From Neocallimastix lanati (nom. inval.) (lineage: Eukaryota; Neocallimastigomycota; Neocallimastigomycetes; Neocallimastigales; Neocallimastigaceae): 64,000 nucleotides of DNA. Each line of letters starts with the position of its first letter. Within the stretch, counting starts at the first letter, position 1. Below are positions 1-10,270 of this stretch, in pieces. A model generated the notes under the pieces. The model saw only the letters and a program-made list of their open reading frames with translations, was not told the origin of the DNA and made no database searches. The stretch lies in the NCBI GenBank assembly GCA_016946835.1, contig JACVTC010000047.1:835001-899000 (forward strand), in the 5' to 3' direction. Position numbers and translations under genes: made by a program.

Positions 1-386
1 CTGAAAGTAAATCATAACTTTTTTTTTTTTTTTTTTTTTGTAATTATTTAATATTATTAAATAAAATAAAATTTATATCATTATTTTCATTTAAATTTAT
101 AAATTGTATTTATAAGTTTTGATTTAATTTATTAAATATATGTAAAAAAAAATAATAATAATAATAATATTACAAATAATAAAAACAATAAGTTAAGATT
201 AATATTATTAAAGATTAAATATTGTCAATTAATCAAACATCAAATTGTATTTCATATTATTAAAAAAAATAATAAAATAAAAAATAAAATAAATGAAATA
301 AAAAAATATAATATTAATAATTATAATAAAAAAAAAAAAAAAAAAAAAAAAAAGAAACTTCAAATATAAAATAAAAAGTATAATAT

Positions 387-533
387 TCACCAGCTGTGTT
401 TCTTAAGTTGTTGACAAATAGAATGTTTTGCAGCCTCTATTGAAGGGGCAGTTGGACCTGTTCCAGATTCATTTTCAATAAAAGGAAATGCATCATCATT
501 TTGCCATGGATCTCCTGATTCATTTGTTTCCAT
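387..533 (-). CDS. Possible small protein or first coding exon at left window edge
   Basis: On the minus strand an ATG at 533 opens a 48-codon frame that begins METNESGDPW and ends QQLKKHSW before TGA at 387-389. Its composition (Asp, Glu, Pro, Trp, Gly; balanced codons) differs sharply from the AT-rich surroundings, so it looks coding. A GT (GTGAAT) lies at 390-389 just before the stop, so this may be a first exon ending at 391. Downstream on the minus strand the window closes with TTTACTTTCAG, an acceptor-like sequence reaching position 1, so the next exon would lie outside the window. I do not recognise the family. A complete 48-aa protein is the alternative reading. Confidence 0.4.
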   Translation of the reverse strand: METNESGDPWQNDDAFPFIENESGTGPTAPSIEAAKHSICQQLKKHSW

Positions 534-673
534 TTTATACTTAACTTAATTTAATATTGTTATTTTCAATTAATAATTTTGCTGATTGTATTTTTACTAT
601 TTTGTTTTTAAATAAACCTTCTTTTTTTTTTTTTCACTCCACAACAAAAAATATCTATATATATATATATATA

Positions 674-719
<46 letters not shown>

Positions 720-2669
720 AATAATTATATATTAATATTTTGTATATAATTTTAAATATTTATATAAATATCAAATAATACTATTTTATTTAATGAAGTA
801 ATAATGATGTTGAAATATTATATATATATATTATTATTATTATTATTTTGAAATTGAATTTTCAAATTTTTAAAATAAACAATTTTTAAAGAAAAGTTTT
901 AAATTAAATTGTTTTTAATAATTATTAATATTACTATTAATTATAATAAAATAGTAAATTTATTTTATATTTTATATACTATATTATATTACTTTTCAAG
1001 GAAACAAAAAAAAAAAAAAAAAGGCTTACAAAACTTAGAAATCAATTTTATTTCAAAACAAACTACAATAAACTTTTGTTAAAATATTTTATTTATTTAT
1101 AATATGAAGAATGGAAAAAATTATCAATAATATAAAATCTTTCCATTAATATATAATTAAATAATATATTATTTATAAACTTTAATAGGTATACTTAATA
1201 TTATTTAATATTTTAATGATACAATTAAAAATTTTATATTTAATTTGTAGCACAGTTTTATACATATGGATAATTCATATATAAAATAAAATTATTACTA
1301 TTTAATATATTTTTTTTTTAAGAAATAATGAATTATAATATATCCTCACTTTAAATATTGAAATACGAAAAATAATAATAAAATAATTTAATTAAATAAT
1401 ATATATATTAATATTAAATATATAAATTTTCTATTACATTAATTATTATTATTATTTATTTACATCATGTATTTTTTTAATTTTAATTTTTTTTTGTATA
1501 AATTATATAAATACATTATATGAAAAATTTAAATAAATTTTAAAAAAAAAATTATATATTAATAAAAGATTAGATTACATTGAACTAAATATTAAAAAAG
1601 AGTTTTAAATTTATTATAAAATAGAGTTTAAATTTTTTTTTTTTTAATTTGATATTATTTATTAATTTATATTAAAGATTAAAAAATATATATATAATAC
1701 TTCATAGCCAAAGTTTTTAATTGATTTATAAAATATTATTAAAATATTATTAAAATATTATTAAAATATTATTAAATTATTCTAAAATTTTGATTTAAAT
1801 TATATTAATTCAATATATAAATATAATATTTAAGTTAAATTTCATTAATATTTTATTAATAATTAATAACAAGATTTTTGCAAGTTGATGATTAAATATA
1901 ATATTTTTCTTATGTTTAACTAATATTATTAAAATTGAAATAATAATCAAAATAAAAATTTCAAATTGTTACTTCATTATAAATTTTTACGAATTCCATT
2001 TAAATATATAAATATTATTATATTATAAAAATAATTAATATAACTTCATAAAATTTGAAATTTTTAAAGAAACAATATTATGAATAAATCTCGAAATAAT
2101 TATGTTTAAATAATAATAAATTAAATTTACTTTATTATAGCTTTGATATATTATATTATATAAAAGAAAATTAGTAATAAATTAAATTTATTTCTTTATT
2201 TATATTAATTAGAGCGTTTTTTAAAAATATTTTGTGGTGAAAATAATAATATTTTAATAAATTACTTATATATGTTAAAAGAAAAAAAAAAATAGAATAA
2301 AAGAAAAATAAAAAGAATTTAATTTATGTCAATTAGAAACGAAAACAACAAATTTTTTATCATTATCAATTCAATTTTAAGAAGATATAACTTATTGAAG
2401 GATTATTTTATGTGAAAGTTAATGAAATTAATTTATTTCATTAAGTAATTTATGCTATTTCTAAGCATCCTTTAAGTTTTTTTTTTTGTTTTTTTGTAAA
2501 AAAAAATAGATAAAAAATAATAAATAACATATTTAAATTTAAAATATTAAAAGTACTGATTAATTTATAATACTTCACAATAATTTATATGTATTATAAA
2601 ATTTATCAATAAATTAATTTTTTTTTTTTTTTTTTCTACAAAAGATAAAAAATTAATTACAAACTAAAA

Positions 2670-2700
<31 letters not shown>
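534..2700. other. Gene-free AT-rich intergenic DNA
   Basis: Almost pure A/T sequence with poly(A) runs (for example about 678-717), short AT dinucleotide runs and a four-copy 11-bp tandem repeat near 1730-1775. No coding-like stretch, RNA gene or element was recognised. Confidence 0.7.
1730..1775. repeat. 11-bp tandem repeat (AAAATATTATT) x4
   Basis: Four consecutive, essentially perfect copies of an 11-bp A/T unit. It is a simple minisatellite in intergenic DNA with no sign of function. Confidence 0.75.
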
Positions 2701-2706
<6 letters not shown>

Positions 2707-2835
2707 CACCAAATATGATAATTTAATATAAAATAAAAAGTAATATTCAAAATAAAATGTATGAATAAATTCAGAAAAAAGTTCACCACCACGATTATAA
2801 AATTTCTGATTAAATTTTTTTTTTTTTTTTCTTTT

Positions 2836-2903
2836 AAAGTCCTAATTATTATAAACTTTAAACTTTGTTTATTTATTCATTTATTAATTATATGAATATT
2901 TTT

Positions 2904-2945
<42 letters not shown>

Positions 2946-3289
2946 AAATAAATATTATTTGTCCAATTTGAACATAATAATATTTAAAATAGTAACGTGA
3001 AATAAAAAATAGTATCCAAAAATAAGATGTATAAATAAATTCAGAAAAAAGTTCCTATGCAACGAACCTCATTTCCTTATGGATTAGGGTTTGAATTGAC
3101 TATCTGAAAGAAATTATGGTCTTCTTCTTCAGAGGCATTGACCTTGCTAACCTGTCTTACTGTATTTTCAGTGTTGATGCTCCTGGTTAGTTTGCCCATA
3201 TACTTTTGGAATAGTAACCCTTGTCCCTTGTCGAGTACTAGCCGAAGCATAATTTCCTTAAAGAGAGCCGCAGATCGCACCAAGAATGG

Positions 3290-3290
<1 letters not shown>
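2836..3290 (-). mobile_element. 5'-truncated LINE copy 1 (3' end of ORF plus 3' UTR)
   Basis: A minus-strand frame at 3077-3290 encodes the last ~70 residues of a LINE ORF. It matches the neighbouring truncated copy at 3327-3988: PFLVxxAALxxxxxL, then TRSINTENTVRQVSK against TKSVNTEETVRQASR, then EDHNF near the end. The frame stops abruptly at 3290, exactly where a 36-nt T run (the poly(A) tail of the next copy) begins, so the 5' end is lost. The 3' UTR is less certain. It may run to about 2836, where the minus strand reads AATTAGGACTTT followed by a short A-rich run. The coding match is firm; the left boundary is inference. Confidence 0.6.
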
Positions 3291-3327
<37 letters not shown>

Positions 3328-3986
3328 AGACTTAGACACTTACTTTATTTAATATATAATAATAATAATATTTTTTTTTTTTTAACGGCAGCAAACTTGT
3401 TTAATCTTTATTAATTAAATATTTGATAAAATACATGTAATAAAATAATAAAAAAAAAGATAAAAAAATAAACAAAAAATAAAACACAAAAAAATAAAAT
3501 AATGGTATAATATATTCTAGTTTCATTTAATTAATATTTGTAAGACTTCACAAGGGCATTATTATACTGAAGTATAATAATTAATTTTGACTTCGCAATG
3601 TTAATTATAATTTTAAGATACAAAATTATGATCTTCATTGGTTGCGCTAGCCCTGCTGGCCTGTCTTACTGTTTCTTCAGTATTGACGCTCTTGGTAGTA
3701 GTAGTACGATTCAATTTGATGGCCAATAGCAATAGGTATAATCGTTGGAGAAGTGCCGCAGTAACCACTAAGAACGGAGTATCAGAATAAGCACCTGATT
3801 TCATCTGGCACTTAAATAGATCCTCCCATTCCCTTATACTGTTACTAATATTTCGACCTCCAAGAAGGAAATTAAACACTTTTTCACACACACTAGAATC
3901 AATATACACATTATTTTCAATACTATTACTAACATTACTAAAAATACTATTACTAATATTACTATAACTAATATTACTATTACTAT

Positions 3987-3988
<2 letters not shown>
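3291..3988 (-). mobile_element. 5'-truncated LINE copy 2 with poly(A) tail
   Basis: The T run 3291-3326 is a 36-nt poly(A) tail on the minus strand. It is preceded by a terminus (TAAGTCTC) and an AATAAA-like stretch that resemble the 3' end of the full-length copy at 4027. The coding part (3613-3988, minus) starts in an Asn/Ser-rich stretch and continues VFNFLLGGRN...FLVVTAALLQ...TTKSVNTEETVRQASR. This parallels the C-terminus of the 1361-aa ORF (LCLLLGGNAV...VVKSVDVVTIRQRR), although diverged. The copy is cut off at 3988, where the poly(A) tail of copy 3 begins. It is a dead copy of a related subfamily. Confidence 0.7.
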
Positions 3989-4029
<41 letters not shown>

Positions 4030-7000
4030 CTAGGAATAAACTTTATTTAATAATATTTTTTTTTAAAAAATACATGAAATTTAAATACATGAAATTATTT
4101 TTTTATATTAATATTAAAAAACTACGTTATGAGATTCGAGGACGAAAAGGCCTCTAACTCTTCCCATTCATCGAAGATAACTCCATGTGGATGAAAATTA
4201 TCATTCGAATCTGTATCAGAATTTCTTCTTTGCCTTATCGTTACGACGTCGACGCTCTTGACAACGGTAGGTCTAACACTATACAAATCGATCATGGTGT
4301 AAAAATCACCAATCACAATAGGCATAACGTTAGTAAGGAATTCCGCAAGCCCCACAAAATATGAAATCGGGAAAGAAGACTCGTTCGAAGGTGATTGAAA
4401 AATATTATTAATATATCGCCTTCTTTCCCCCGAGCCGATCTTTAAGATTTCAAATACTGCATTTCCGCCAAGAAGGAGACACAGCACGTAAAAATTGATA
4501 TTATCATCAAAATCTTCCTCTTTATCATCAGGAATGTTCAATGATTTCTCATGAACAATTAGAGAAAAATTAATAAAAATTTCATCAACAAAGGGAATGA
4601 AATGTTGCCTAAATTCTTCAAATTTAGGACATAAAAGTATCCAGTGTGTAAAACTAGGTATGCTGTTACTCTCACCACAACAAGGGCAGTATGTTGGGCA
4701 ATTTTCTGATACTAGATTACTTTTAACATACGTTTTTACATCAAATTTGAATCCACATTTAATTCGTCCAATCCAAAAAAATCCAAGAGAAAATTGTGAA
4801 TATTTAAGTGATAGACGTTGAATAAATTTTTTAAAACCAAATTTAAATTTCTTGTATTTTGTAGATCTGATCGCAGGAGTGCTTGAATAATGAATATTTT
4901 CCCAGTAAAACTTCCTTATTTCTCCAGGAAGTTTATTATTGTGCTTGTGTACTGCTAAACTCCGTGCTTTTTTCGTCCATGAATAGTGAGAAAGTGTAGG
5001 TATATTTTTGACTAAATGAGAAATAATACAAGAAGAATCTTTCCACTTTTTAAAGCATCGAATCATCGCCTTAGCACAAAAACTAGCTATAGGAGGTATA
5101 GAAAGTTCCTTAGACATATTGTAAATTGAAGTATTGGAGGTTTTATTTTTAAACCCGAAACTCCAATACAAACCTCGATTAAAAGCAGTTTGAGCTTTTT
5201 CAGTATTCTTTTTATTTGAACCAAGTAAGGGAGCATAATAAAGAACTGAACTAAGGACAAAAGAAACTAGTATACGAGTTTTAAAGTAGAAAGGAACATT
5301 CCTATTGGTTAAAAATCTAAAGAAAGAGTTAACTGTATAATTAATTTTACTGTTCATCTTAGCAATAATAGGTTTTAAATCCAACGATTCATTAAAAGGT
5401 ATACCAAGATATGAATATTGATTAGTGCTTGGTATATAGTTCATACCAAGTTTAAATGTAGGATTTTCATAATGTCTTGAAGGTATAAAATTCTTTGGTT
5501 TAACAACTAGTGTAGCGCATTTATTGATTCCAAAGGTCATTTCATTTTTAATACCCCAATCATGAGCAATATTCAAAAGGTTTTTAAGTGAAGATTTTGT
5601 AGGAGCTAATAATACAATATCATCAGCAAATAATCCACCACAACACTTTTTCTTTTCAGTAATCACACCATAACTTTTACATTTATCAAAAATATCATTG
5701 ATAAATATATTGAATAAAATAGGTGAGAGAGGACACCCTTGGCGAACACCACGGTGTATTGGAAATTCTTTTGAAAGTTTACCATTAAAGTTTGCACGAG
5801 CCTTCGAGGTAAGGTATAGATTAGTAATGAATTGAAGGCATTTACCACGAATACCAAGATTATTTAGTTTAGTAAGTATATTGTAAATTGGAACTGAATC
5901 ATAAGCTTTTTTAAGGTCAAGAAAGGCAAGAAAGGTAAATTTATCCTTAAATTTTCTTCTTTGACAAATTTCACGAATGGATACAAATAAACTAATACAT
6001 TCTTCTTTATTTCTAAAACCAAACTGTTCTGGTCTAATTATTCCATTAGAAAAAGCATAGTCCGATATTCTTTTAGTGACAATTTTTGATAGAATTTTTA
6101 AACCTACATTGATGAGTGAAATACCACGATAATTATTACAATCTGAAAGATCCCCTTTTTTAGGAATAGAAACAATAGAAGCAGAGTTCCATTCATTAGG
6201 AAAGTCACCATCCCAAATTTTATTAAAAAGTAATAACAGACACTTTGCACAATCGGAATAAGTAACCTCTTGATTAGAGTCATCCTGAGAAGAATTTCTA
6301 CTCTCAAAATTAAAAAATGCTTTAAAAAATTCTGTAGGTATACCATCAGGACCAGGTGCTTTGTTATTTTTCATTGAAAGAACAGTTGAATGAATTTCTG
6401 ACATGGAAATAGGTTGATTAATATCCCATGATTCCTGAGGAGTAGAAGAATTATTAAGTATTCTTTTCCAATAATTTTCATTAAGACTGTGACCAGTTAT
6501 ATCAGAAGCAAGTTCTTCATAGTGTTCTGCAAAACGATTGAGTTGATCTTCTTGGGATACTAGAACATTACCTTCTTTATCTTTAATGTATACAGGTGAT
6601 TGGGAAGGAGAGTAAGAAGGTTTAGAAATTTTCTTAAGTCCAGACCAACCACGCTGGGCATCATTTTTTAAGAAACATTCGCCGATGGAATGAATCAAAT
6701 TTTTAAATCTAATATTCCTAATATTTCTTTTAATACTAATGATATAATCAGAAAGAACTCTATATTCTTTTGAGAGATCACAAAATTCTTGAAGATTTGA
6801 CAGATCATTACTAAGTTTAAAATTTTTAATCCTTTTATACAATAGATGTTTTTCATGTGATAATTTCTTAATATAAGCAGGACAATGGAACGCTGAACCC
6901 TGTAAATTTGTAGGAACTCTTGCATGAATGTCATCGCCTATTTTATTTGCTGTGTCAAGAAGTTTTTTAACCATTGTATTAGAGTCTAGATTATCATTAT

Positions 7001-8207
7001 GTTCAAATTCATCCAGTAAACATGTGAATTTATTATGAGAGAAGATTGCTTCACGTTTATCCCTACAAATTCGATTAGACCACTTAATTTGTTTATCCCG
7101 AGGGGGAGTAACAAAACCATCAGGAGATATTTTTTTACAAGAAAGAATAAGTGGTAAATGGTCAGAGATGTCATTAAAAGAGTAGCATACAGAAGCAATA
7201 TTCAAATAATTTCTTAATTTATCGTTCACTACTATAAAATCAATACAAGAATTCTTTCCACCATTAGACCAAGTAAATTGATGACCTACCATATCCATAA
7301 CAAACCATTGAGGGGAAATTCTAAGAATAAGATCTTTGAGTTGTTGCTTAGTCATGTTGAAATCACCAACAATAGCCGAAGGGTTATTCTGATGGTTCTT
7401 GAGCCAATTAGCAAAATCAGTTTCTGCTTTTTCTCTAGAGTCTTTGTGTTTTTTGCTAGGGATGTAAATGTTCCCTAAAGAACATCTGACACCCCAAAAA
7501 GAGAATATATTTACTGAGAGTATATATCTATATTCAAAATCATCATTAGTGAATTGGCAGGAGGAGTGCACACCTATATAAAGGCCCCTCATACCAGGGA
7601 TATTTTTGTCCGCACGTCTCAGTACTGTTCTATAATGATTAAGGAATGGATATGAGTTAGAAAATGAGTTAAGGAATGAACTATTACCGACTTCTTGAAG
7701 ACAAATACAAATAGGATTAAAGATTGAATTAAAATTGGTAAGTCCGTCACGTTTTTCAGAATTCCAACCATTTATGTTCCAGCTAATACAGAGGTTGAAA
7801 TATTTAGTATTCGAGAAAGGGTTAGCATACAGGAGGCTTTCAGAGATGGGGAATGAGGGCTCAGAATAATACCTGGTTCTATTATGATTAACATTGCTAA
7901 ATGTGCGTATCCTTGAAGTAATCTTCCAATTTATTCTTTTAACAGGTAAGTGCTTAGTAATCAAATAAATAACCTTTAAATAATCCGTATAATTATTATA
8001 GTTAACTCTTAGGATGAAGTAGTTTTCCATATTAATATAGTGTTTTTTAACGATTCCATGAATAACTTCATTACAATTTGATATCTTTTTGCTTAAAAAT
8101 TCCCATAGTCTACTTTCAGTCCAAGATTCAAGATCATGAATGAAAATTAAAACAAATTTATCATGGTCAGGACCACAATGTCGCAGACCTCTTCGTATAG
8201 TTAACAT
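3989..8207 (-). mobile_element. Apparently full-ORF non-LTR retrotransposon (LINE) copy 3
   Basis: The element contains the uninterrupted 1361-aa ORF at 4122-8207, a short 3' UTR at 4027-4121 carrying an AATAAA motif and ending TCCTAGTCT, and a 38-nt poly(A) tail (T run 3989-4026). The 5' limit is not defined. A slightly less AT-rich stretch at 8311-8395 could be 5' UTR. No separate upstream ORF1 was found, so it is either a single-ORF element or 5'-truncated just upstream. I did not find a convincing target-site duplication, because both flanks are older LINE sequence or low-complexity DNA. Confidence 0.85.
4122..8207 (-). CDS. LINE polyprotein: AP-type endonuclease + reverse transcriptase + zinc knuckle
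   Basis: This is the replication protein of a non-LTR retrotransposon: it nicks target DNA and reverse-transcribes element RNA at the nick. Residues about 138-360 form an exonuclease/endonuclease/phosphatase domain, with SWNINGW, CLQEVG, the VGDFNM metal/catalytic motif and terminal ISDHLPLIL. Residues about 600-905 are the reverse transcriptase: NNKAPGPDGIP, NYRGISLIN, FLDLKKAYDSV, RGVRQGCPLSP and the active-site box FADD (861-864; Phe in place of the usual Tyr). A Cys/His cluster (CPTYCPCCGES...H...C) near residue 1180 is the zf-RVT-type knuckle. The first ~130 residues precede the endonuclease and are unassigned, with an RRM-like alternation at about 17-95 (inference). No RNase H domain was recognised. 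The frame is open throughout, so the copy may be active. Confidence 0.93.
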   Translation of the reverse strand: MLTIRRGLRHCGPDHDKFVLIFIHDLESWTESRLWEFLSKKISNCNEVIHGIVKKHYINMENYFILRVNYNNYTDYLKVIYLITKHLPVKRINWKITSRIRTFSNVNHNRTRYYSEPSFPISESLLYANPFSNTKYFNLCISWNINGWNSEKRDGLTNFNSIFNPICICLQEVGNSSFLNSFSNSYPFLNHYRTVLRRADKNIPGMRGLYIGVHSSCQFTNDDFEYRYILSVNIFSFWGVRCSLGNIYIPSKKHKDSREKAETDFANWLKNHQNNPSAIVGDFNMTKQQLKDLILRISPQWFVMDMVGHQFTWSNGGKNSCIDFIVVNDKLRNYLNIASVCYSFNDISDHLPLILSCKKISPDGFVTPPRDKQIKWSNRICRDKREAIFSHNKFTCLLDEFEHNDNLDSNTMVKKLLDTANKIGDDIHARVPTNLQGSAFHCPAYIKKLSHEKHLLYKRIKNFKLSNDLSNLQEFCDLSKEYRVLSDYIISIKRNIRNIRFKNLIHSIGECFLKNDAQRGWSGLKKISKPSYSPSQSPVYIKDKEGNVLVSQEDQLNRFAEHYEELASDITGHSLNENYWKRILNNSSTPQESWDINQPISMSEIHSTVLSMKNNKAPGPDGIPTEFFKAFFNFESRNSSQDDSNQEVTYSDCAKCLLLLFNKIWDGDFPNEWNSASIVSIPKKGDLSDCNNYRGISLINVGLKILSKIVTKRISDYAFSNGIIRPEQFGFRNKEECISLFVSIREICQRRKFKDKFTFLAFLDLKKAYDSVPIYNILTKLNNLGIRGKCLQFITNLYLTSKARANFNGKLSKEFPIHRGVRQGCPLSPILFNIFINDIFDKCKSYGVITEKKKCCGGLFADDIVLLAPTKSSLKNLLNIAHDWGIKNEMTFGINKCATLVVKPKNFIPSRHYENPTFKLGMNYIPSTNQYSYLGIPFNESLDLKPIIAKMNSKINYTVNSFFRFLTNRNVPFYFKTRILVSFVLSSVLYYAPLLGSNKKNTEKAQTAFNRGLYWSFGFKNKTSNTSIYNMSKELSIPPIASFCAKAMIRCFKKWKDSSCIISHLVKNIPTLSHYSWTKKARSLAVHKHNNKLPGEIRKFYWENIHYSSTPAIRSTKYKKFKFGFKKFIQRLSLKYSQFSLGFFWIGRIKCGFKFDVKTYVKSNLVSENCPTYCPCCGESNSIPSFTHWILLCPKFEEFRQHFIPFVDEIFINFSLIVHEKSLNIPDDKEEDFDDNINFYVLCLLLGGNAVFEILKIGSGERRRYINNIFQSPSNESSFPISYFVGLAEFLTNVMPIVIGDFYTMIDLYSVRPTVVKSVDVVTIRQRRNSDTDSNDNFHPHGVIFDEWEELEAFSSSNLIT

Positions 8208-8891
8208 AATAAAATAAAAAACTTATCTATATTAATAAAAAGTAAATGTAATATAAAAATAAAAAATAAAATTAGTAAAAAATTAAAAAATTAAAAAAAA
8301 ATAAAAATTTATTGCTGTTGTCTTCTCTTTCGTGTATATTGTTTGCTAAAACTTGTTTGTTTTTCTTTCTTTTTGTGTTGACTAGTTTTTAATTAATGAT
8401 TTTCAATTATAAATTCCTGTTTTATGTAAAAATTTCTGTAAAATAATCATATATAATATAAAATTTAAATGTTAATGAAATAATAGTTGTGAAAAACTAT
8501 AAAAAGATTCCCATCCGTTAAATAATGTCTTAAACACAAGCTTTGGAGTGAATCAATCTCCTACATTTCCATTTTACAATAGCTACATGAAAGTATAAAA
8601 AATACTATAGAAAAATACATATACAAAATAATGCTAAAGTAAAAAATACAATAGATTCATTACAATGATAATATGTAGAAACTACATGATATTATTAATT
8701 ATACAACTCCAATGTTACTACATATCCAGTTTAAAACAATATAAAACATCAGGTTCACTTTCTACAGTCTTCCAGTATTCCAGTTTTCACTCTTCGTACT
8801 AGAAGCCACTTTAGAAAGGATAACCATATATTATCATCAGAATCACAGAAAGCTGTAATTAGTACACCTGATATAGGTTATTCCTTTTCCA
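8208..8891. other. Spacer between LINE copies 3 and 4
   Basis: No intact gene. The left part (to ~8400) may be 5' UTR of copy 3. The right part (about 8520-8890) is less AT-rich than ordinary intergenic DNA and on the minus strand follows directly from the dead LINE frame at 8892, so it is probably that copy's decayed C-terminus and 3' UTR. I could not align it to the other copies. Confidence 0.45.
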
Positions 8892-9600
8892 TCAACCCTC
8901 CATGGACCTGGAAAAACAGTCCACTTCATTGGGGCTATTACTATTATTACTATTTCTATTATTACTATTACTATTATTACTATTATTACTATTATTATTA
9001 TTATTATTATTACTATTACTATTATCATTATTACTATTAACTATATCATTTGTTAGGTTGCCACGGTAAAAAGCATTATATAAAAATAAAATTTTATCAT
9101 TAACTTTACTACGAATATGATTGAAAAAAGGACAATCAATTAACCAATGACTTATCCATTGTTTATTACTTTTACAACAGGGACAAAAATTAGGACACAT
9201 TTGATCTATTATTTTTGCAGCTTTAGCAATTCTAGCATCTAATCTATATCCTCTTCGTGCTCTCAATAGCCAATAGAAACCATATGAAAGATCAGGATAT
9301 TCATAACAAAGTTTTATAAATTTTGATGTTTCTTCAAATTTGTTTTTGTCATAAAACTCAGCTTTAATAGAATTGATTTTCATATCTCTTTTTCCAATAA
9401 AAATCCTTGATTTTATTATCGTTATTACCTCTTTTCTTTAGTTTACGTTTAAGAGTTCTACTTTCTTTTGTCCATGTATATTTTGTAGATTTTAGAATAT
9501 TATTAACTAAATAGAAAATAATACAATTTGAATCTTTCCATTTATCAAAACATCTGACTTTAGACAAAGCACACTTAGCTGATAATGGAGGGATAACTTA
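8892..9600 (-). pseudogene. Frameshifted remnant of a divergent LINE (copy 4)
   Basis: Two minus-strand frames together align to the post-RT region of the 1361-aa LINE protein. Frame 9364-9600 reads VIPPLSAKCALSKVRCFDKWKD and ...YTWTKESRTL, against SIPPIASFCAKAMIRCFKKWKD and YSWTKKARSL. Frame 8892-9383 continues YGFYWLLRARRGYRLDAR and CPNFCPCCKSN...HWLIDCPFF, against LGFFWIGRIKCGFKFDVK and CPTYCPCCGES...HWILLCPKF. A frameshift separates the two parts. After the zinc knuckle comes a run of about 35 Asn/Ser codons that is absent from copy 3 but resembles the start of copy 2. Both the EN and RT domains are missing. It is a dead, 5'-truncated copy. Confidence 0.85.
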
Positions 9601-10270
9601 CCTCTAATATCCCATTATTAAATTTTTATTAATTAACACATCTACTCTAATCTTTTTAAACCATTATAATTATCAAAACAGATAAACAATTTGATTTAAA
9701 ATTATTAATATTAATTTCATAATGAAAAATAAAAAAAATTTTACTTTTTTCCTATAAAATACACACAACTAATAATTATATTCAATACACAAAACATTAT
9801 ATATAAAATATTTAAATATTGAAAAAAAAATCTTAGTTTTTATATTATATTTAAATTAAATTAAGTTTATTTTTTTTTATTTTTATTTGCCTTCTTAGTA
9901 TTATTATTAGTTTATAATTAATTTCAAAGTGTTGTTTTTTTATTTTATTAGATATTTACTTTTATTATTTTTCTTTTATTATTTTTCTTTTATTATTTAA
10001 TTTTGCTTTTTTTTTGGCTTTATTTAATAGCTTATTTATATTTTTATTTATTTTTTTTTTACTATTGTATTAAAAAAATATAAAAGGTTAATTGTTTTAT
10101 AAAAACATTATCCTTTAATTATTTTTACTAAAATAACTTTGGGATGGATAAAATTTTTAATATCAATAATCATGTTTAAAAAATTGGTCACTGATCTTCT
10201 AAACAAGTTTTAATGAATTAAAAATTTATATTTTTTTCATTTCAAAAATTTACTATTTTTGAAAGGCAAT
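9601..10270. other. Intergenic AT-rich DNA 3' of PFL
   Basis: Low-complexity sequence between the dead LINE and the PFL stop codon. It must carry the PFL 3' UTR (minus strand, left of 10271), but no element was recognised. Confidence 0.6.
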
